Shown: positions 7,976 to 16,939, counted from the stretch's first letter. The stretch is DNA of 64,000 bases from Streptomyces mobaraensis (GCF_020099395.1 NZ_CP083590.1:6138001-6202000); one strand, 5' to 3'. Notes: generated by a model not told the origin, from the sequence alone. Made by a program: numbers and translations.

Positions 7976-9196
7976 ATGAGCCGAGCCACCACCGTTCCCC
8001 GGCCCGTCTATGTGCTCGCGCTGGGCATCTTCGCCATGGTCACCAGCGAGTTCGTGGTCGCCGGGCTGATGCCGCAGCTCGCGGAGGGGCTGGACGCCAC
8101 CGTGCCCGAGGTCGGGTACCTGATCACGGCCTACGCCGCCGCCATGGCCCTCGGCGGCCCCTTCCTCACCGTCGCGCTGATGAGGATGTGCCAGAAAAGC
8201 GCCCTGTACGTCCTGTTCGCCGTCTTCCTGGCCGGGAACGTGCTGGCCGCCACCGCCACCGACTACCCGGTGATGCTGATCGCCCGGATCGTCACCGGCG
8301 TCGCCTCCCAGGCGTTCTTCGGCATCGGCGTCTCCCTCGCGGCCCAGCTCGCGAGCCCCGAGGCGCGCGGCCGGGCGCTCGGCACGGCCATGAACGGGCT
8401 GATGCTCGGGACGCTGCTGGGCCTGCCGCTCGCCACCCTCGTCGGCGAACACCTCGGCTGGCGGGCCGCGTTCTGGGCGATCAGCCTGCTCACCGCCCTC
8501 GCCGCGCTGTGCACCGCCGTCGGCGTCCCCCGTCCCGGCCGGCCGCAGGGCGGCGAGAGCTTCCGGCAGGAGCTGGAGACCTTCCGCAACCCCCGGCTGT
8601 GGCTGGTCCTGTCCACCAGCACCCTGATCATCGGGGCCACCTTCGCCGCGTTCAGCTATTTCAACCCGCTGCTCACCGAGGTCACGGGCTTCGGCACCGG
8701 CACCGTGCCGCTGCTGCTGATCGCCTACGGCGCCGCCACCGTGCTCGGCAACTCCGTCGTCGCCCGGCTCGCCGACCGTCACACCCTCCCGGTGCTGCTT
8801 ACCGGTCTGACGCTGAACGCCCTCTTCCTCACCGGCCTCGCCCTGCTCGCCCACCTCGCCGTACCCGCGGTGATCTGCATGATGGGCATCGGACTGGTCG
8901 GCGTGACCATGAACCCGGCGATGATCACCCGCGTCCACCGCACCGCCAACGCCCGTCCCCTGGTCAACACCATCCACTCCTCCTTCATCACCCTCGGCAT
9001 CATCATCGGGTCCTCGGTCGGCGGACTGACCGTGTCCGGCTACGGCCTGCGCGGGCCGGTGTGGCTCGGCGCCGGTCTGGCCGTCCTGGGCCTGCTCACC
9101 CTCGTCCCCGATCTGCGGCGGCGGGGGAGCGGTGGGGCTGCCGTGAAGCAAGAAGTGAGGGAAGTGGAGAAGGAGTTGTGCGCGGCGCGCGGGTGA
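7976..9196 (+). CDS. MFS transporter, DHA1-type drug efflux (Cmx/CmlA/AraJ-like)
   Basis: A 406-residue, 12-TM protein. Early segments LALGIFAMVTSEFVVAGLMP and AYAAAMALGGPFL resemble the DHA1 group that includes chloramphenicol exporters. After TM4-5 comes GRALGTAMNGLMLGTLLGLP (motif C-like). The C-terminal 20 residues are polar and cytosolic. It probably exports a small hydrophobic compound by proton antiport. It is preceded by its own operator and probably controlled by the TetR encoded just upstream. Confidence 0.85.
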   Translation: MSRATTVPRPVYVLALGIFAMVTSEFVVAGLMPQLAEGLDATVPEVGYLITAYAAAMALGGPFLTVALMRMCQKSALYVLFAVFLAGNVLAATATDYPVMLIARIVTGVASQAFFGIGVSLAAQLASPEARGRALGTAMNGLMLGTLLGLPLATLVGEHLGWRAAFWAISLLTALAALCTAVGVPRPGRPQGGESFRQELETFRNPRLWLVLSTSTLIIGATFAAFSYFNPLLTEVTGFGTGTVPLLLIAYGAATVLGNSVVARLADRHTLPVLLTGLTLNALFLTGLALLAHLAVPAVICMMGIGLVGVTMNPAMITRVHRTANARPLVNTIHSSFITLGIIIGSSVGGLTVSGYGLRGPVWLGAGLAVLGLLTLVPDLRRRGSGGAAVKQEVREVEKELCAARG

Positions 9197-9239
9197 CGGG
9201 CGCGGGGCGCCCGGCGACGGCCGTCGCCGGGCCGCCCGC

Positions 9240-9728
9240 TCACAGCTCCCGGTACATCACATGCAGCCCGACGTAGCCCTCCCGCGGATGCCGGAACGCG
9301 CCCGGCACGGTGCCCACCACCTCGAAGCCCAGTGACCGGTACAGCCGCACGGCCGGCTCGTTGCACTCCACGACCGCGTTGAACTGCATCCCCCGGAAGC
9401 CCGCCGCCCGCGCCCACTCCAGCGTGTACTCGCACAGGGCCCGGCCCACGCCCCGGCCGGCGTGCACCGGGTCCACCATGTAACTGGCACTGGCGATGTG
9501 GTCGCCGTTGCCCGGCCGGTTGACCGTCATGGCGGCGGTGCCCAGGACCGTACCGGCGCCGTCGACGGCGACGACCGTACGGTTCGGGGCCGGGAGCAGC
9601 CACAGGGCGCGGGCCGCCTCCTCGTCGAGGTCGAGCGGGTAGACGAACGTCTCGCCGGCGGCGGTGATCTCGCGGAGGAACGGCCAGATGGCGGGCCAGT
9701 CGTGCCCGGTGGCCTCTCGGATCTGCAT
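9240..9728 (-). CDS. GNAT-family N-acetyltransferase
   Basis: A 162-residue protein starting MQIREATGHDWPAIWPFLRE. The acetyl-CoA loop HAGRGVGRALCEYTLEWAR and the C-terminal EPAVRLYRSLGFEVVGTVPG are diagnostic GNAT motifs. GGAGG lies 8 bases upstream of ATG 9728. The substrate is not evident; PAT- and phosphinothricin-acetyltransferase-like members look similar. It is convergent with the MFS gene, 43 bases between stops. Confidence 0.87.
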   Translation of the reverse strand: MQIREATGHDWPAIWPFLREITAAGETFVYPLDLDEEAARALWLLPAPNRTVVAVDGAGTVLGTAAMTVNRPGNGDHIASASYMVDPVHAGRGVGRALCEYTLEWARAAGFRGMQFNAVVECNEPAVRLYRSLGFEVVGTVPGAFRHPREGYVGLHVMYREL

Positions 9729-9841
9729 GGCCGAGATCCTCCACGGGGGAGGGGTGGAGCGCCATAACTTTTCGGCGGCGTCCCTCCTGACCGGCGGGTA
9801 CGCGTCCCCGCCGGTCGGGAGGGGGTGCCGCGAGGCCGAGG

Positions 9842-10057
9842 TCAGGAGGGGGTGCCGCGGCGGCCCAGGGAACCGCCGAGGAGACCCAGGGCGATGCCCA
9901 GCACCACGAAGACGGTGTTCGCGTAGACCGCGTAACCGTCGGGGGCGAGATACCGGAGGAAGCCGAAGAGCCGGAACCAGCCCAGCCATTCGTGCAGCAG
10001 ACCGGTGATCCCGCCGGCCGTCAGGACGAAACTCAGAAAACTCAGCGCACTCTTCAT
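9842..10057 (-). CDS. Small two-TM membrane protein
   Basis: A 71-residue protein (MKSALSFLSFVLTAGGITGL...) with two hydrophobic segments, about residues 4-22 and 43-62, separated by a polar stretch with GWFRLFGFLRYL. No recognised family. It is divergent from the histidine kinase gene 190 bases away and could be part of its response circuit, but that is only positional. Confidence 0.6.
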   Translation of the reverse strand: MKSALSFLSFVLTAGGITGLLHEWLGWFRLFGFLRYLAPDGYAVYANTVFVVLGIALGLLGGSLGRRGTPS

Positions 10058-10151
10058 GCGGCGAAGGTAGGAGGCGGCGTGCGGGCGCGGCGTCGGCCGT
10101 CGGGAGGCGGTGCGCCGACCGGAGGAGGCGTCCGGAGGGTGCGGTGTCGTC

Positions 10152-10196
10152 CGAAGGTATCGGGACGCGCCGAAGCTGTCGGGCGAAGGTATCGGG
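10152..10196. repeat. Three 13-bp direct repeats upstream of the sensor kinase gene
   Basis: CGAAGGTATCGGG occurs at 10152-10164 and 10184-10196, and a variant CGAAGCTGTCGGG at 10171-10183. The array lies 50-95 bases before the kinase start. Such arrays upstream of a two-component operon are often binding sites of its own response regulator. A GGTACGC/GCGTACC hairpin follows at 10211-10237. Confidence 0.5.
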
Positions 10197-10245
10197 CCGG
10201 TCGGCGGGACGGTACGCCCGCCGCCCGGGCGCGTACCGTCCGGTC

Positions 10246-11598
10246 ATGACCCGCCTCCGTCCCACCACCCGCGACCGGCTCGCCGACCTCGGGTGCTTCC
10301 TGCTCGCCGCCGCCTTCTCGGTGGCCACCGCCGAGGACGCGCTGGACGGCCGCCGGCTGTCCGAAGCGGTACTGTTCGCCGACCAGTTGGCGGGCGGGCT
10401 CGCGTGCGCGGCGCTGTTCCTGCGGCGGCGGTGGCCCGTCCAGGTCGCGGTGGCGCTCGTGGTGACCGGGTCGTTCTCGCACTTCGCCGCCGGGCCGATC
10501 ATGGTCGCCCTGTTCACCGTCGCGGCCCGCCGGCCGCCGCGCGTCACCGGGTGGGTGGCCGCGTTCACGGCGCTGCCGCTGCCCGTCTTCCTGCTCGGCC
10601 GGCCGGCGCTCGACGAGCCCGGGACCGCCTCCGCGTTCACCTACTTCGCCCTGGTCGCGGGCGCCTTCGGCTGGGGCCTGTACGTCCGCTCCCGCGGCCG
10701 GCTCGTCGCCGGGCTGCGGGAGCGCGCCGACCGGGCGGCGGAGGAGGCGCGGCGGCAGGTGCGCGAGGAGATCGCGCGCGAGATGCACGACGTGCTCGCG
10801 CACCGCCTCTCGCTGCTCAGCGTGCACGCGGGTGCGCTGGAGTTCCGGCCGGACGCGCCCGCCGAGGACGTCCGGCGGGCCTCCGGGATCATCCGTGACG
10901 CGGCGTACCAGGCCCTGGAGGACCTGCGCGAGATCATCGGCATCCTGCGGCTGCCCGCCGGGGACGCCCCGGACCGGCCGCAGCCGACGCTCGACGACAT
11001 CCCGCGGCTCGTGGAGGAGTCGCGGGAGGCGGGGATGCGGGTGGAGGTCGCCATGCGGGCCGCCGCCGGTGCGCCCGTGGGTGGTCCGCCGGCCGACGTC
11101 ACCGGGCGTACCGCGTACCGGATCGTCCAGGAGGGGCTCACCAACGCCCGTAAGCACGCGCCCGGCGCGGACGTCACCGTCACCGTCGAGGGCGGCCCCG
11201 GCACCGGGCTGGTGGTGGAGGTGCGCAACGCGGTGCCCGCGCCGGTGCCGGCCGCCGCCCTGCCGGAGGGCGTGCTCCCCGGAGGCGTCCGTCGGGGCGG
11301 CGGCACCCTCCGCGCCGGCCTCCCGGGCGGGGGTGCTTCGCACGGCGGTGACCCGGGCGACGGAGCCTCGCGCGGCGGTGTCCCGGGCGGCGGTGTCCCG
11401 GGCGCCGGGCAGGGCCTCACCGGCCTCGCCGAACGCGCCCGGCTGGCGGACGGCCGACTGGAACACGGCTCTACGGACGGGGAGTTCCGGCTGCGCGCGT
11501 GGCTGCCCTGGGACGGGCGGCGCACGCCGTCGTCCCCGCCGCGCGAGGCGGTCGGGGGCCGTGGGGGTGGCGGGGGCGCCGGCGCGCGGGTGCCGTGA
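10246..11598 (+). CDS. Two-component sensor histidine kinase (HisKA_3/NarL-type)
   Basis: A 450-residue protein. Residues 10-150 contain several TM segments. The dimerisation box EIAREMHDVLAHRLSLLSVH has the phosphoacceptor His181. The ATPase domain shows the N-box RIVQEGLTNARKHAPG (about 287-302) and G-box QGLTGLAERARLADG. Between them, about residues 336-385, lies an unusual Gly/Pro/Ala-rich insert built from GGVPGG-like units, in the ATP-lid position. It is followed by its response regulator gene after a 197-base spacer. The signal is unknown. Confidence 0.88.
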   Translation: MTRLRPTTRDRLADLGCFLLAAAFSVATAEDALDGRRLSEAVLFADQLAGGLACAALFLRRRWPVQVAVALVVTGSFSHFAAGPIMVALFTVAARRPPRVTGWVAAFTALPLPVFLLGRPALDEPGTASAFTYFALVAGAFGWGLYVRSRGRLVAGLRERADRAAEEARRQVREEIAREMHDVLAHRLSLLSVHAGALEFRPDAPAEDVRRASGIIRDAAYQALEDLREIIGILRLPAGDAPDRPQPTLDDIPRLVEESREAGMRVEVAMRAAAGAPVGGPPADVTGRTAYRIVQEGLTNARKHAPGADVTVTVEGGPGTGLVVEVRNAVPAPVPAAALPEGVLPGGVRRGGGTLRAGLPGGGASHGGDPGDGASRGGVPGGGVPGAGQGLTGLAERARLADGRLEHGSTDGEFRLRAWLPWDGRRTPSSPPREAVGGRGGGGGAGARVP

Positions 11599-11795
11599 GC
11601 CCGCCCGCCGCTGCGGCCTGGGACCGCAGGGGCCTCGGACCGAGGGGGCCGGCGGCCCGGCCCAGGGCTCTCGCCGCGGCCCGGTTCTCCCCCGGCGCCG
11701 GCCCCGGCCGGCGGATAAGGTGAGCGAGCCGACACCCGCCCACCCGCAGCCGCCCTCCACCCCCCGAGGGAGCCCGAGAAGCCCGAGGAACCCCG

Positions 11796-12488
11796 GTGAC
11801 CGAGCCCGCGTCTGACTCCGCGACCGAGTCCGCGACCGTCCGCGTCCTCCTGGTCGACGACGACCCGCTGGTCCGGTCGGGGCTGCGGCTGATGCTGGGC
11901 GGCGACTCCGGCCTGGAGATCGTGGCGGAGGCGGCGGACGGCGCCGAGGTGGAGCCGCTGGTCGACGCGCACGCCCCGGACGTCGTCCTGATGGACATCC
12001 GGATGCCGACGGTCGACGGGCTCGCGGCCACCGAGGCGCTGCGCCGCCGCCCGCGTCCGCCCGAGGTCGTCATCCTGACCACGTTCAACACCGACGACCA
12101 CGTCCTGCGCGCCCTGCGGGCCGGCGCCGCCGGTTTCGTCCTCAAGCACACCCCGCCGCCGCAGATCGTGGAGGCCGTACGGAAGGTGGCCGCGGGGGAG
12201 CCGGTGCTCTCCCCGGCCGTCGTCCGGCAGCTCATCGCCCAGGTGGCGGACGGCACCGGGCCCGGCGACCGGGCGGCCCTGGCCCGGCGGCGGCTCGCGC
12301 TGCTCGGCGAGCGCGAGCGGGAGGTGGCCGTCGCGGTCGGCCGCGGGCAGTCCAACGCGGAGATCGCCGCGCACCTCTACCTGAGCGTCCCCACGGTCAA
12401 GACGCACGTCTCCCGCATCCTCACCAAGCTCGGCCTGAACAACCGGGTGCAGATCGCGCTCCTGGCGAACGACGCCGGGGAGCTCTGA
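11796..12488 (+). CDS. NarL/FixJ-family response regulator
   Basis: A 230-residue protein from GTG 11796. The receiver domain has VLLVDDDPLVRSGLRLML and phosphoacceptor Asp67 in PDVVLMDIRMPTVDG; the switch Thr is in VVILTTFNTDD and the Lys in FVLKHTPP. The C-terminal LuxR-type HTH is GQSNAEIAAHLYLSVPTVKT. It is the cognate partner of the kinase just upstream and almost touches the ATP-grasp gene (1 base apart), so the two are cotranscribed. Confidence 0.9.
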   Translation: MTEPASDSATESATVRVLLVDDDPLVRSGLRLMLGGDSGLEIVAEAADGAEVEPLVDAHAPDVVLMDIRMPTVDGLAATEALRRRPRPPEVVILTTFNTDDHVLRALRAGAAGFVLKHTPPPQIVEAVRKVAAGEPVLSPAVVRQLIAQVADGTGPGDRAALARRRLALLGEREREVAVAVGRGQSNAEIAAHLYLSVPTVKTHVSRILTKLGLNNRVQIALLANDAGEL

Positions 12489-12489
12489 C

Positions 12490-13353
12490 ATGCCGTCAGG
12501 CACCGACGGGCCCCTCTGCCTCGCCCCGCAGTACACGTCGACCCGCGAGCTGCTGGCGCGCGCCGCCCGGAGCCGGGGCATGGACGTCGTGACGCTGCCC
12601 GCCCGGCCGACGGGCGACGGCACGGGCCCCGGCGGCCACTACTACGGCGGCCCCCACTACGCCGCCCGGTTCGGCGCCGGCCTCGGGGTGGCCCTCCTGG
12701 AACCGGCCGACGACTGGCTGCCCCGGCTGCCGTTCGCCTTCCGCCGCCGGAACACGGTCCTCACCACCCTGGGCGCCGCCCGCCGGCTGGACCGGCCCGC
12801 CTTCGTGAAACCGCCGTCCGACAAGAGCTTCCGGGCCGCCGTCCACGCCGACGGCGGCGGGCTGCCGGCCGCGGCGGACCTGCCGGACGGGACGCCGGTG
12901 CAGATCGCCGACGTGGTGGAGTGGGCCGTCGAGTTCCGGCTGTTCGTCCTGGACGGCGAGGTGCGCACCGGCAGCCAGTACGCCGTCCACGGGCGCCTGG
13001 AGTCCGCCCCGCTCGACGGGCACCGGCACCGCGCCGCCGTCCTCTCCTTCGCCCGCCGCCTCCTGGACGCCTGCGGCGACACACTGCCCAGCGCGGTCGT
13101 CGTCGACGTCGGGCTGCTGCGCACCGAGCGGGCGCCGGACGCGGAGTGGGCGGTGGTAGAGGCCAACATGGCCTGGTTCAGCAACTGTTACGCGGCCGAC
13201 CCGGACCGGGCCCTGGACGTCGTCCTCCGCGCGGCGGGCCCCCGCGAGCGGCTGTCCGGGCGGGACCGCCGGTTCTGCCGGGACGACGGGCGTGGGGGCG
13301 GGAGCCGGGACGACGGGCATGGGGGAGCCGTTCAGGCGGGCAGGGCGGGGTAG
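12490..13353 (+). CDS. ATP-grasp domain-containing protein
   Basis: A 287-residue protein beginning 1 base after the response regulator stop. FVKPPSDKSF matches the ATP-binding strand. VEWAVEFRLFVLDGEVRTGS and VVDVGLLRTERAPDAEWAVVEANMAWFSN give the Glu and Asn metal/ATP ligands near the end of an ATP-grasp fold (DUF4343-like). Such enzymes form amide or peptide bonds with ATP; no substrate can be named. The last 25 or so codons are low-complexity Gly/Asp/Arg and run antisense into an old-yellow-enzyme remnant. Confidence 0.75.
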   Translation: MPSGTDGPLCLAPQYTSTRELLARAARSRGMDVVTLPARPTGDGTGPGGHYYGGPHYAARFGAGLGVALLEPADDWLPRLPFAFRRRNTVLTTLGAARRLDRPAFVKPPSDKSFRAAVHADGGGLPAAADLPDGTPVQIADVVEWAVEFRLFVLDGEVRTGSQYAVHGRLESAPLDGHRHRAAVLSFARRLLDACGDTLPSAVVVDVGLLRTERAPDAEWAVVEANMAWFSNCYAADPDRALDVVLRAAGPRERLSGRDRRFCRDDGRGGGSRDDGHGGAVQAGRAG

Positions 13354-13420
13354 TCGGTGTACCCCTGGTCGCCGCCGCCGTGACGACCTCGACGGCGAAG
13401 CGGACGCGGGCCACCGGCGG
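13332..13420 (-). pseudogene. Remnant of an old-yellow-enzyme alkene reductase
   Basis: On the minus strand one frame reads ARVRFAVEVVTAA, matching the (EN)R.RF..EVV.AV segment in the middle of OYE/NemA proteins. Immediately afterwards another frame reads GGGDQGYTDYPALPA followed by a stop, which is the C-terminal signature of the same family. About 150 residues between these parts are missing and a frame change joins them, so this is a deletion remnant. Confidence 0.5.
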
Positions 13421-13496
13421 CTGAGCCTCTGGCGGGGGCGGGGCGGGGGATCGGGGGCGTACGTCTCCGGCGGTACGCGGCCGCGGGAAAAATGCG

Positions 13497-13526
13497 TTGA
13501 CGCGCCTCCGCCGCGCTTCCTACCGT
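13497..13526 (+). promoter_or_regulatory. Vegetative-type promoter of the ABC-F gene
   Basis: TTGACG (13497-13502) and TACCGT (13521-13526) are separated by 18 bases. This predicts a start near 13533 and a 5' leader of about 250 bases before ATG 13785, unusually long for this genome. Confidence 0.55.
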
Positions 13527-13532
13527 GTATCC

Positions 13533-13784
13533 CGCCCCTGTTGCCGTCGATCGGAGAAGGACGTTGCTCGTCTGAGGTCCTGAGACACCGCGCGCCGCGC
13601 AGCCACGCCGTTCCCGCGTCCGCTGCCCGCGTTCCGTGTGCGACCTCGACGCTTCAGCCGTCCTCCCGCCGGTGCGGGGATCCTCGTCGTGCTTTCGTGG
13701 TTCTCCCGCTTCGCAAGGTCGCCCCGCGGTGTTCTCGTGCGCTGCCGCCCACGTGCCCACCTCACACGACCTTGCGAGGCCCGT
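13533..13784 (+). promoter_or_regulatory. Long 5' leader with inverted repeat occluding the ABC-F ribosome site
   Basis: TCGCAAGGTCG (13711-13721) is perfectly complementary to CGACCTTGCGA (13767-13777). The right arm overlaps the only ribosome-binding site (GCGAGG, 13774-13779) before ATG 13785. A GGAGAAGG site at 13553-13560 is followed by a minimal TTG-CTC-GTC-TGA frame, and a GTG at 13638 opens a frame that runs into the ABC-F gene. This resembles the translational-attenuation leaders of inducible ribosome-protection genes. Confidence 0.45.
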
Positions 13785-15449
13785 ATGTCACATCCCTCTT
13801 CTTCCTCTTCTTCTTCGTCGTCCGTCTCCGTCGCCTGCTCGGCCCTCGCCCATGAATGGCCGGACGGCACCACAGTCTTCGACGGTCTCGACGTCTCCTT
13901 CGGGCCCGGCCGGACCGGCCTCATCGGCGTCAACGGATCGGGAAAGTCGACCCTGTTGAAGATGATCGCCGGGGAGATCCGGCCGTCCGGCGGCAGCGTC
14001 CGGGTGACCGGCGAGGTCGGCCACCTTCCGCAGAACGTCACGCTGGACACCGCGCTCCGCGTCGAGGACGTCCTCGGTATCGCCGCCACCCGCGCCGCCC
14101 TGCACGCCATCGAGGCGGGCGACGCCCGCGAGGAGCACTTCGCCGCGGTCGGCGACGACTGGGACGTCGAGGAGCGCGCCACGGCGACGCTCGCCGGCCT
14201 CGGGCTGGGCCACGTCGGCCTGGACCGCACCACCGGCGAGCTGTCGGGCGGCGAGTCGGTCCTGCTACGCCTGGCCGCGCTGCTGCTGCGCCGGCCGGAC
14301 GTCCTCCTCCTCGACGAACCCACCAACAACCTCGACCTCTACGCGCGCCGCCGCCTCTACGCGGCCGTCGAGGCGTGGTCCGGCGTCCTGATCGTCGTCA
14401 GCCACGACCGCGAACTCCTCGAACGCGTCGACCGGATCGCCGATCTCCGCGCGGGCGGGGTCGCCTGGTACGGAGGCGGCTACTCCGCGTACGAGGAGGC
14501 GGTGGCCGCCGAACAGGAGGCCGCCGAGCGCATGGTCCGGGCGGCCGAGTCCGACCTGCGCAAGCAGCGGCGCGAACTGGCCGACGCACACGTGGTGCTG
14601 GCACGCCGCAAGCGGTACGGCCAGAAGATGTGGGACAGCAAACGCGAGCCGAAGATCGTCATGGGGGCGCGCAAGCGGCAGGCCGAGGTCTCCGCCGGCA
14701 AGCACCGCATCCTGCACGAGGAGCGGGTCGCCGAGGCGCGGGAACGGCTCGACAAGGCGGCGGAGGCCGTGCGCGACGACGACGAGATCCGCGTCGACCT
14801 CCCGCATACGGCCGTACCGCCGGGCCGCTCGGTGCTGACGCTGCGCGAACTCCGGCTGCCCCATGGGGCGCGCGTGGACGGCGAGTTGGAGCTGCGCGGG
14901 CCCGAGCGGATCGCGCTCGTCGGCCGCAACGGCTCCGGCAAGACGACGCTCCTGCGGACGATCGCCGGCGAGCTCGACGCCGTCTCCGGCGAGGCGACCG
15001 CCCACGTCCCGCTGCGGTTCCTGCCCCAGCGGCTCGACGTCCTCGACGACGGGCTGACCGTCGTCGAGAACGTGGCGCGGTTCGCCCCCGAGGCGACCCC
15101 GAACGAGATCCGGGCCCGCCTGGCCCGCTTCCTGTTCCGGGGCGCCCGGGCCGCGCAGCGGACCGCCACCCTCTCCGGCGGCGAACGCTTCCGCGCCGCC
15201 CTGGCGGCCCTCATGCTCGCCGAGCCGGCCCCGCAGCTCCTCCTCCTCGACGAACCGACGAACAACCTCGACATGGCGAGCGTCCGGCAGCTGACGACGG
15301 CCCTGGAGTCCTACGAGGGCGCGCTGATCGTGGCCTCCCACGACCTCCGCTTCCTGGAGTCCATCGGCGTCACCCGCTGGCTCCGGCTCGACGGCGGCCT
15401 GCGGGACACGACGGGCGAGGAGGTGCGGGCGGAAACGGCCGACGCCTGA
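13785..15449 (+). CDS. ABC-F family ATPase (ribosome-protection type)
   Basis: A 554-residue soluble protein with two ABC domains and no TM segments. Domain 1 has Walker A GVNGSGKSTLLKMIAG, signature LSGGESVLLRLA and Walker B LLLDEPTNNLD. Domain 2 has GRNGSGKTTLLRTIAG, LSGGERFRAALA and LLLDEPTNNLD. The charged linker between them (about residues 225-330, including QKMWDSKREPKIVMG) corresponds to the antibiotic-resistance determinant region. ABC-F proteins act on the ribosomal E site and can dislodge antibiotics. The long structured leader favours an inducible resistance role, but the drug class is unknown. The N-terminus has a poly-Ser run. Confidence 0.85.
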   Translation: MSHPSSSSSSSSSVSVACSALAHEWPDGTTVFDGLDVSFGPGRTGLIGVNGSGKSTLLKMIAGEIRPSGGSVRVTGEVGHLPQNVTLDTALRVEDVLGIAATRAALHAIEAGDAREEHFAAVGDDWDVEERATATLAGLGLGHVGLDRTTGELSGGESVLLRLAALLLRRPDVLLLDEPTNNLDLYARRRLYAAVEAWSGVLIVVSHDRELLERVDRIADLRAGGVAWYGGGYSAYEEAVAAEQEAAERMVRAAESDLRKQRRELADAHVVLARRKRYGQKMWDSKREPKIVMGARKRQAEVSAGKHRILHEERVAEARERLDKAAEAVRDDDEIRVDLPHTAVPPGRSVLTLRELRLPHGARVDGELELRGPERIALVGRNGSGKTTLLRTIAGELDAVSGEATAHVPLRFLPQRLDVLDDGLTVVENVARFAPEATPNEIRARLARFLFRGARAAQRTATLSGGERFRAALAALMLAEPAPQLLLLDEPTNNLDMASVRQLTTALESYEGALIVASHDLRFLESIGVTRWLRLDGGLRDTTGEEVRAETADA

Positions 15450-15658
15450 GCGGGGGCGCCGGCCGGACGTCCACGCCACCGGTGACGGACCGCGCTCGCC
15501 GCGCGGGGGCGGGCGCCCGGCGCATCAAGCGCGGCGCGAAGTCCACGTCCCGGTGGGGGGGCCGGGCCGCACCGGCCCGGGCCCGGCCCGGCACGGCCCG
15601 GAAGGCGAACGCCCGCCTCCCCGCCGGGAGTCGGGCCGGCCCGAGCCGGCTGTGTGCC

Positions 15659-16885
15659 TCACGGCGCCGGCGTGAAGACCAGCGACGCGTTGTGCCCGCC
15701 GAAGCCGAACGCGTTCGCCAGGCCCGCCGTCAGGGCGCCGTGGCGCGGCTTGTCGGCGACGACGTCGAGGGGGATCTCCGGGTCCTGGACCTCAAGGTTC
15801 CGGGTGGGCGGGACGACGCCGTCGCGGAGGGCGAGGATCGTGGCGATCGCGCCGAGCGCGCCCGCCGCGCCGAAGAGGTGACCGGTCATGGACTTGGTGG
15901 CCGTCACGGCGGGGTGGGTGCCGAGGGCCTCGGTGACCGAGCGGGCCTCGGTGAGGTCGCCGAGCTGGGTGGACGTCGCGTGGGCGTGGACGAGGGCGAT
16001 GTCGCGCGGGGACAGCCCGGCGTCGGTGAGGGCCCGGCGCATGGCGCGTACCTGTCCGTCCTGGTGGGCGGCGGTGATGTGGTGCGCGTCGGAGGTGACG
16101 GCGGCCCCGGCCAGCGCCGCGTGGGCGCGGGCCGCCCGCGCCGTCGCGAAGCCGGCGCGCTCCAGGACGACCACGGCGGCCCCCTCGCCGATGACGAAGC
16201 CGTCGCGGTCGACGTCGAACGGCCGGGACGCCCGCCCGGGCTCGTCGTTGCGCGTCGAGTGCGCCTTGGCCTGGGCGAACCCGGCCATCGGCAGGGCGCA
16301 GACGCACGCCTCGGTGCCGCCCGCCACGACCACGTCGGCGCGGCCCAGCCGGATCAGGTCCAGGCCCTGGGCGATGGCCTCGGCCCCCGAGGCGCAGGCG
16401 CTGACGGGGGTGTGGGCGCCGCCCCGGGCGCCCAGTTCGATGCTGACCCAGGCGGCGGGGCCGTTGGCCATCAGCATGGGAACGGTGTGCGGGGAGACCT
16501 TCCGGACACCGGAGGTCTCCAGGATGTCGTCCTGGCCCAGCAGGGTCAGGGCGCCTCCCGTTCCCGTACCGATGACGACGGCGAGCCGCTCGGGGTCGAC
16601 CTCGGGCCGGCCCGCGTCGGCCCAGGCCTCACGGGCGGCGATCAAGGCGATCTGCTCGCAGCGGTCCATCCGGCGGGCCTTCACCCGGTCCAGCACCTCG
16701 GTGGGCTCCACCTTCAGCCGGCCCGCTATCCGGACGGGCAGCGCGGCCGCCCACTCCTCCTCGATCGGCCCGATCCCCGACTCCCCGGCCAGCATCGCCG
16801 CCCAGGTGGACGCGGCGTCCCCGCCCAGCGGCGTCGTGGCTCCCAGTCCGGTGACCAGTACGGCGTCGGTATTACCAGCGCTCAC
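15659..16885 (-). CDS. Beta-ketoacyl-[ACP] synthase (KAS II/FabF-like)
   Basis: A 408-residue condensing enzyme from GTG 16885 (AGAGGGGG site upstream). The catalytic Cys164 is in VSACASGAEA, His302 in HAHATSTQLGD, Lys331 in ATKSMTGHLF and His336. The usual HGTST is HATST here, Gly to Ala. It extends acyl-ACP with malonyl-ACP. No ACP, ketoreductase or chain-length factor is adjacent, so it is a stand-alone ketosynthase, perhaps a second FabF or a relic of a lipid or polyketide pathway. It is divergent from a TetR gene. Confidence 0.88.
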   Translation of the reverse strand: MSAGNTDAVLVTGLGATTPLGGDAASTWAAMLAGESGIGPIEEEWAAALPVRIAGRLKVEPTEVLDRVKARRMDRCEQIALIAAREAWADAGRPEVDPERLAVVIGTGTGGALTLLGQDDILETSGVRKVSPHTVPMLMANGPAAWVSIELGARGGAHTPVSACASGAEAIAQGLDLIRLGRADVVVAGGTEACVCALPMAGFAQAKAHSTRNDEPGRASRPFDVDRDGFVIGEGAAVVVLERAGFATARAARAHAALAGAAVTSDAHHITAAHQDGQVRAMRRALTDAGLSPRDIALVHAHATSTQLGDLTEARSVTEALGTHPAVTATKSMTGHLFGAAGALGAIATILALRDGVVPPTRNLEVQDPEIPLDVVADKPRHGALTAGLANAFGFGGHNASLVFTPAP

Positions 16886-16939
16886 TGGCTGACCCCCTCT
16901 GTAGTCGCGAGTTTTGTGGTAGGAGAACAGGCAAGCAAG

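Noticed and set aside
15659..16885. Ketosynthase as part of a type II PKS
   Set aside because: No chain-length factor, ACP or ketoreductase nearby; it is a complete stand-alone KAS with Cys-His-Lys-His.
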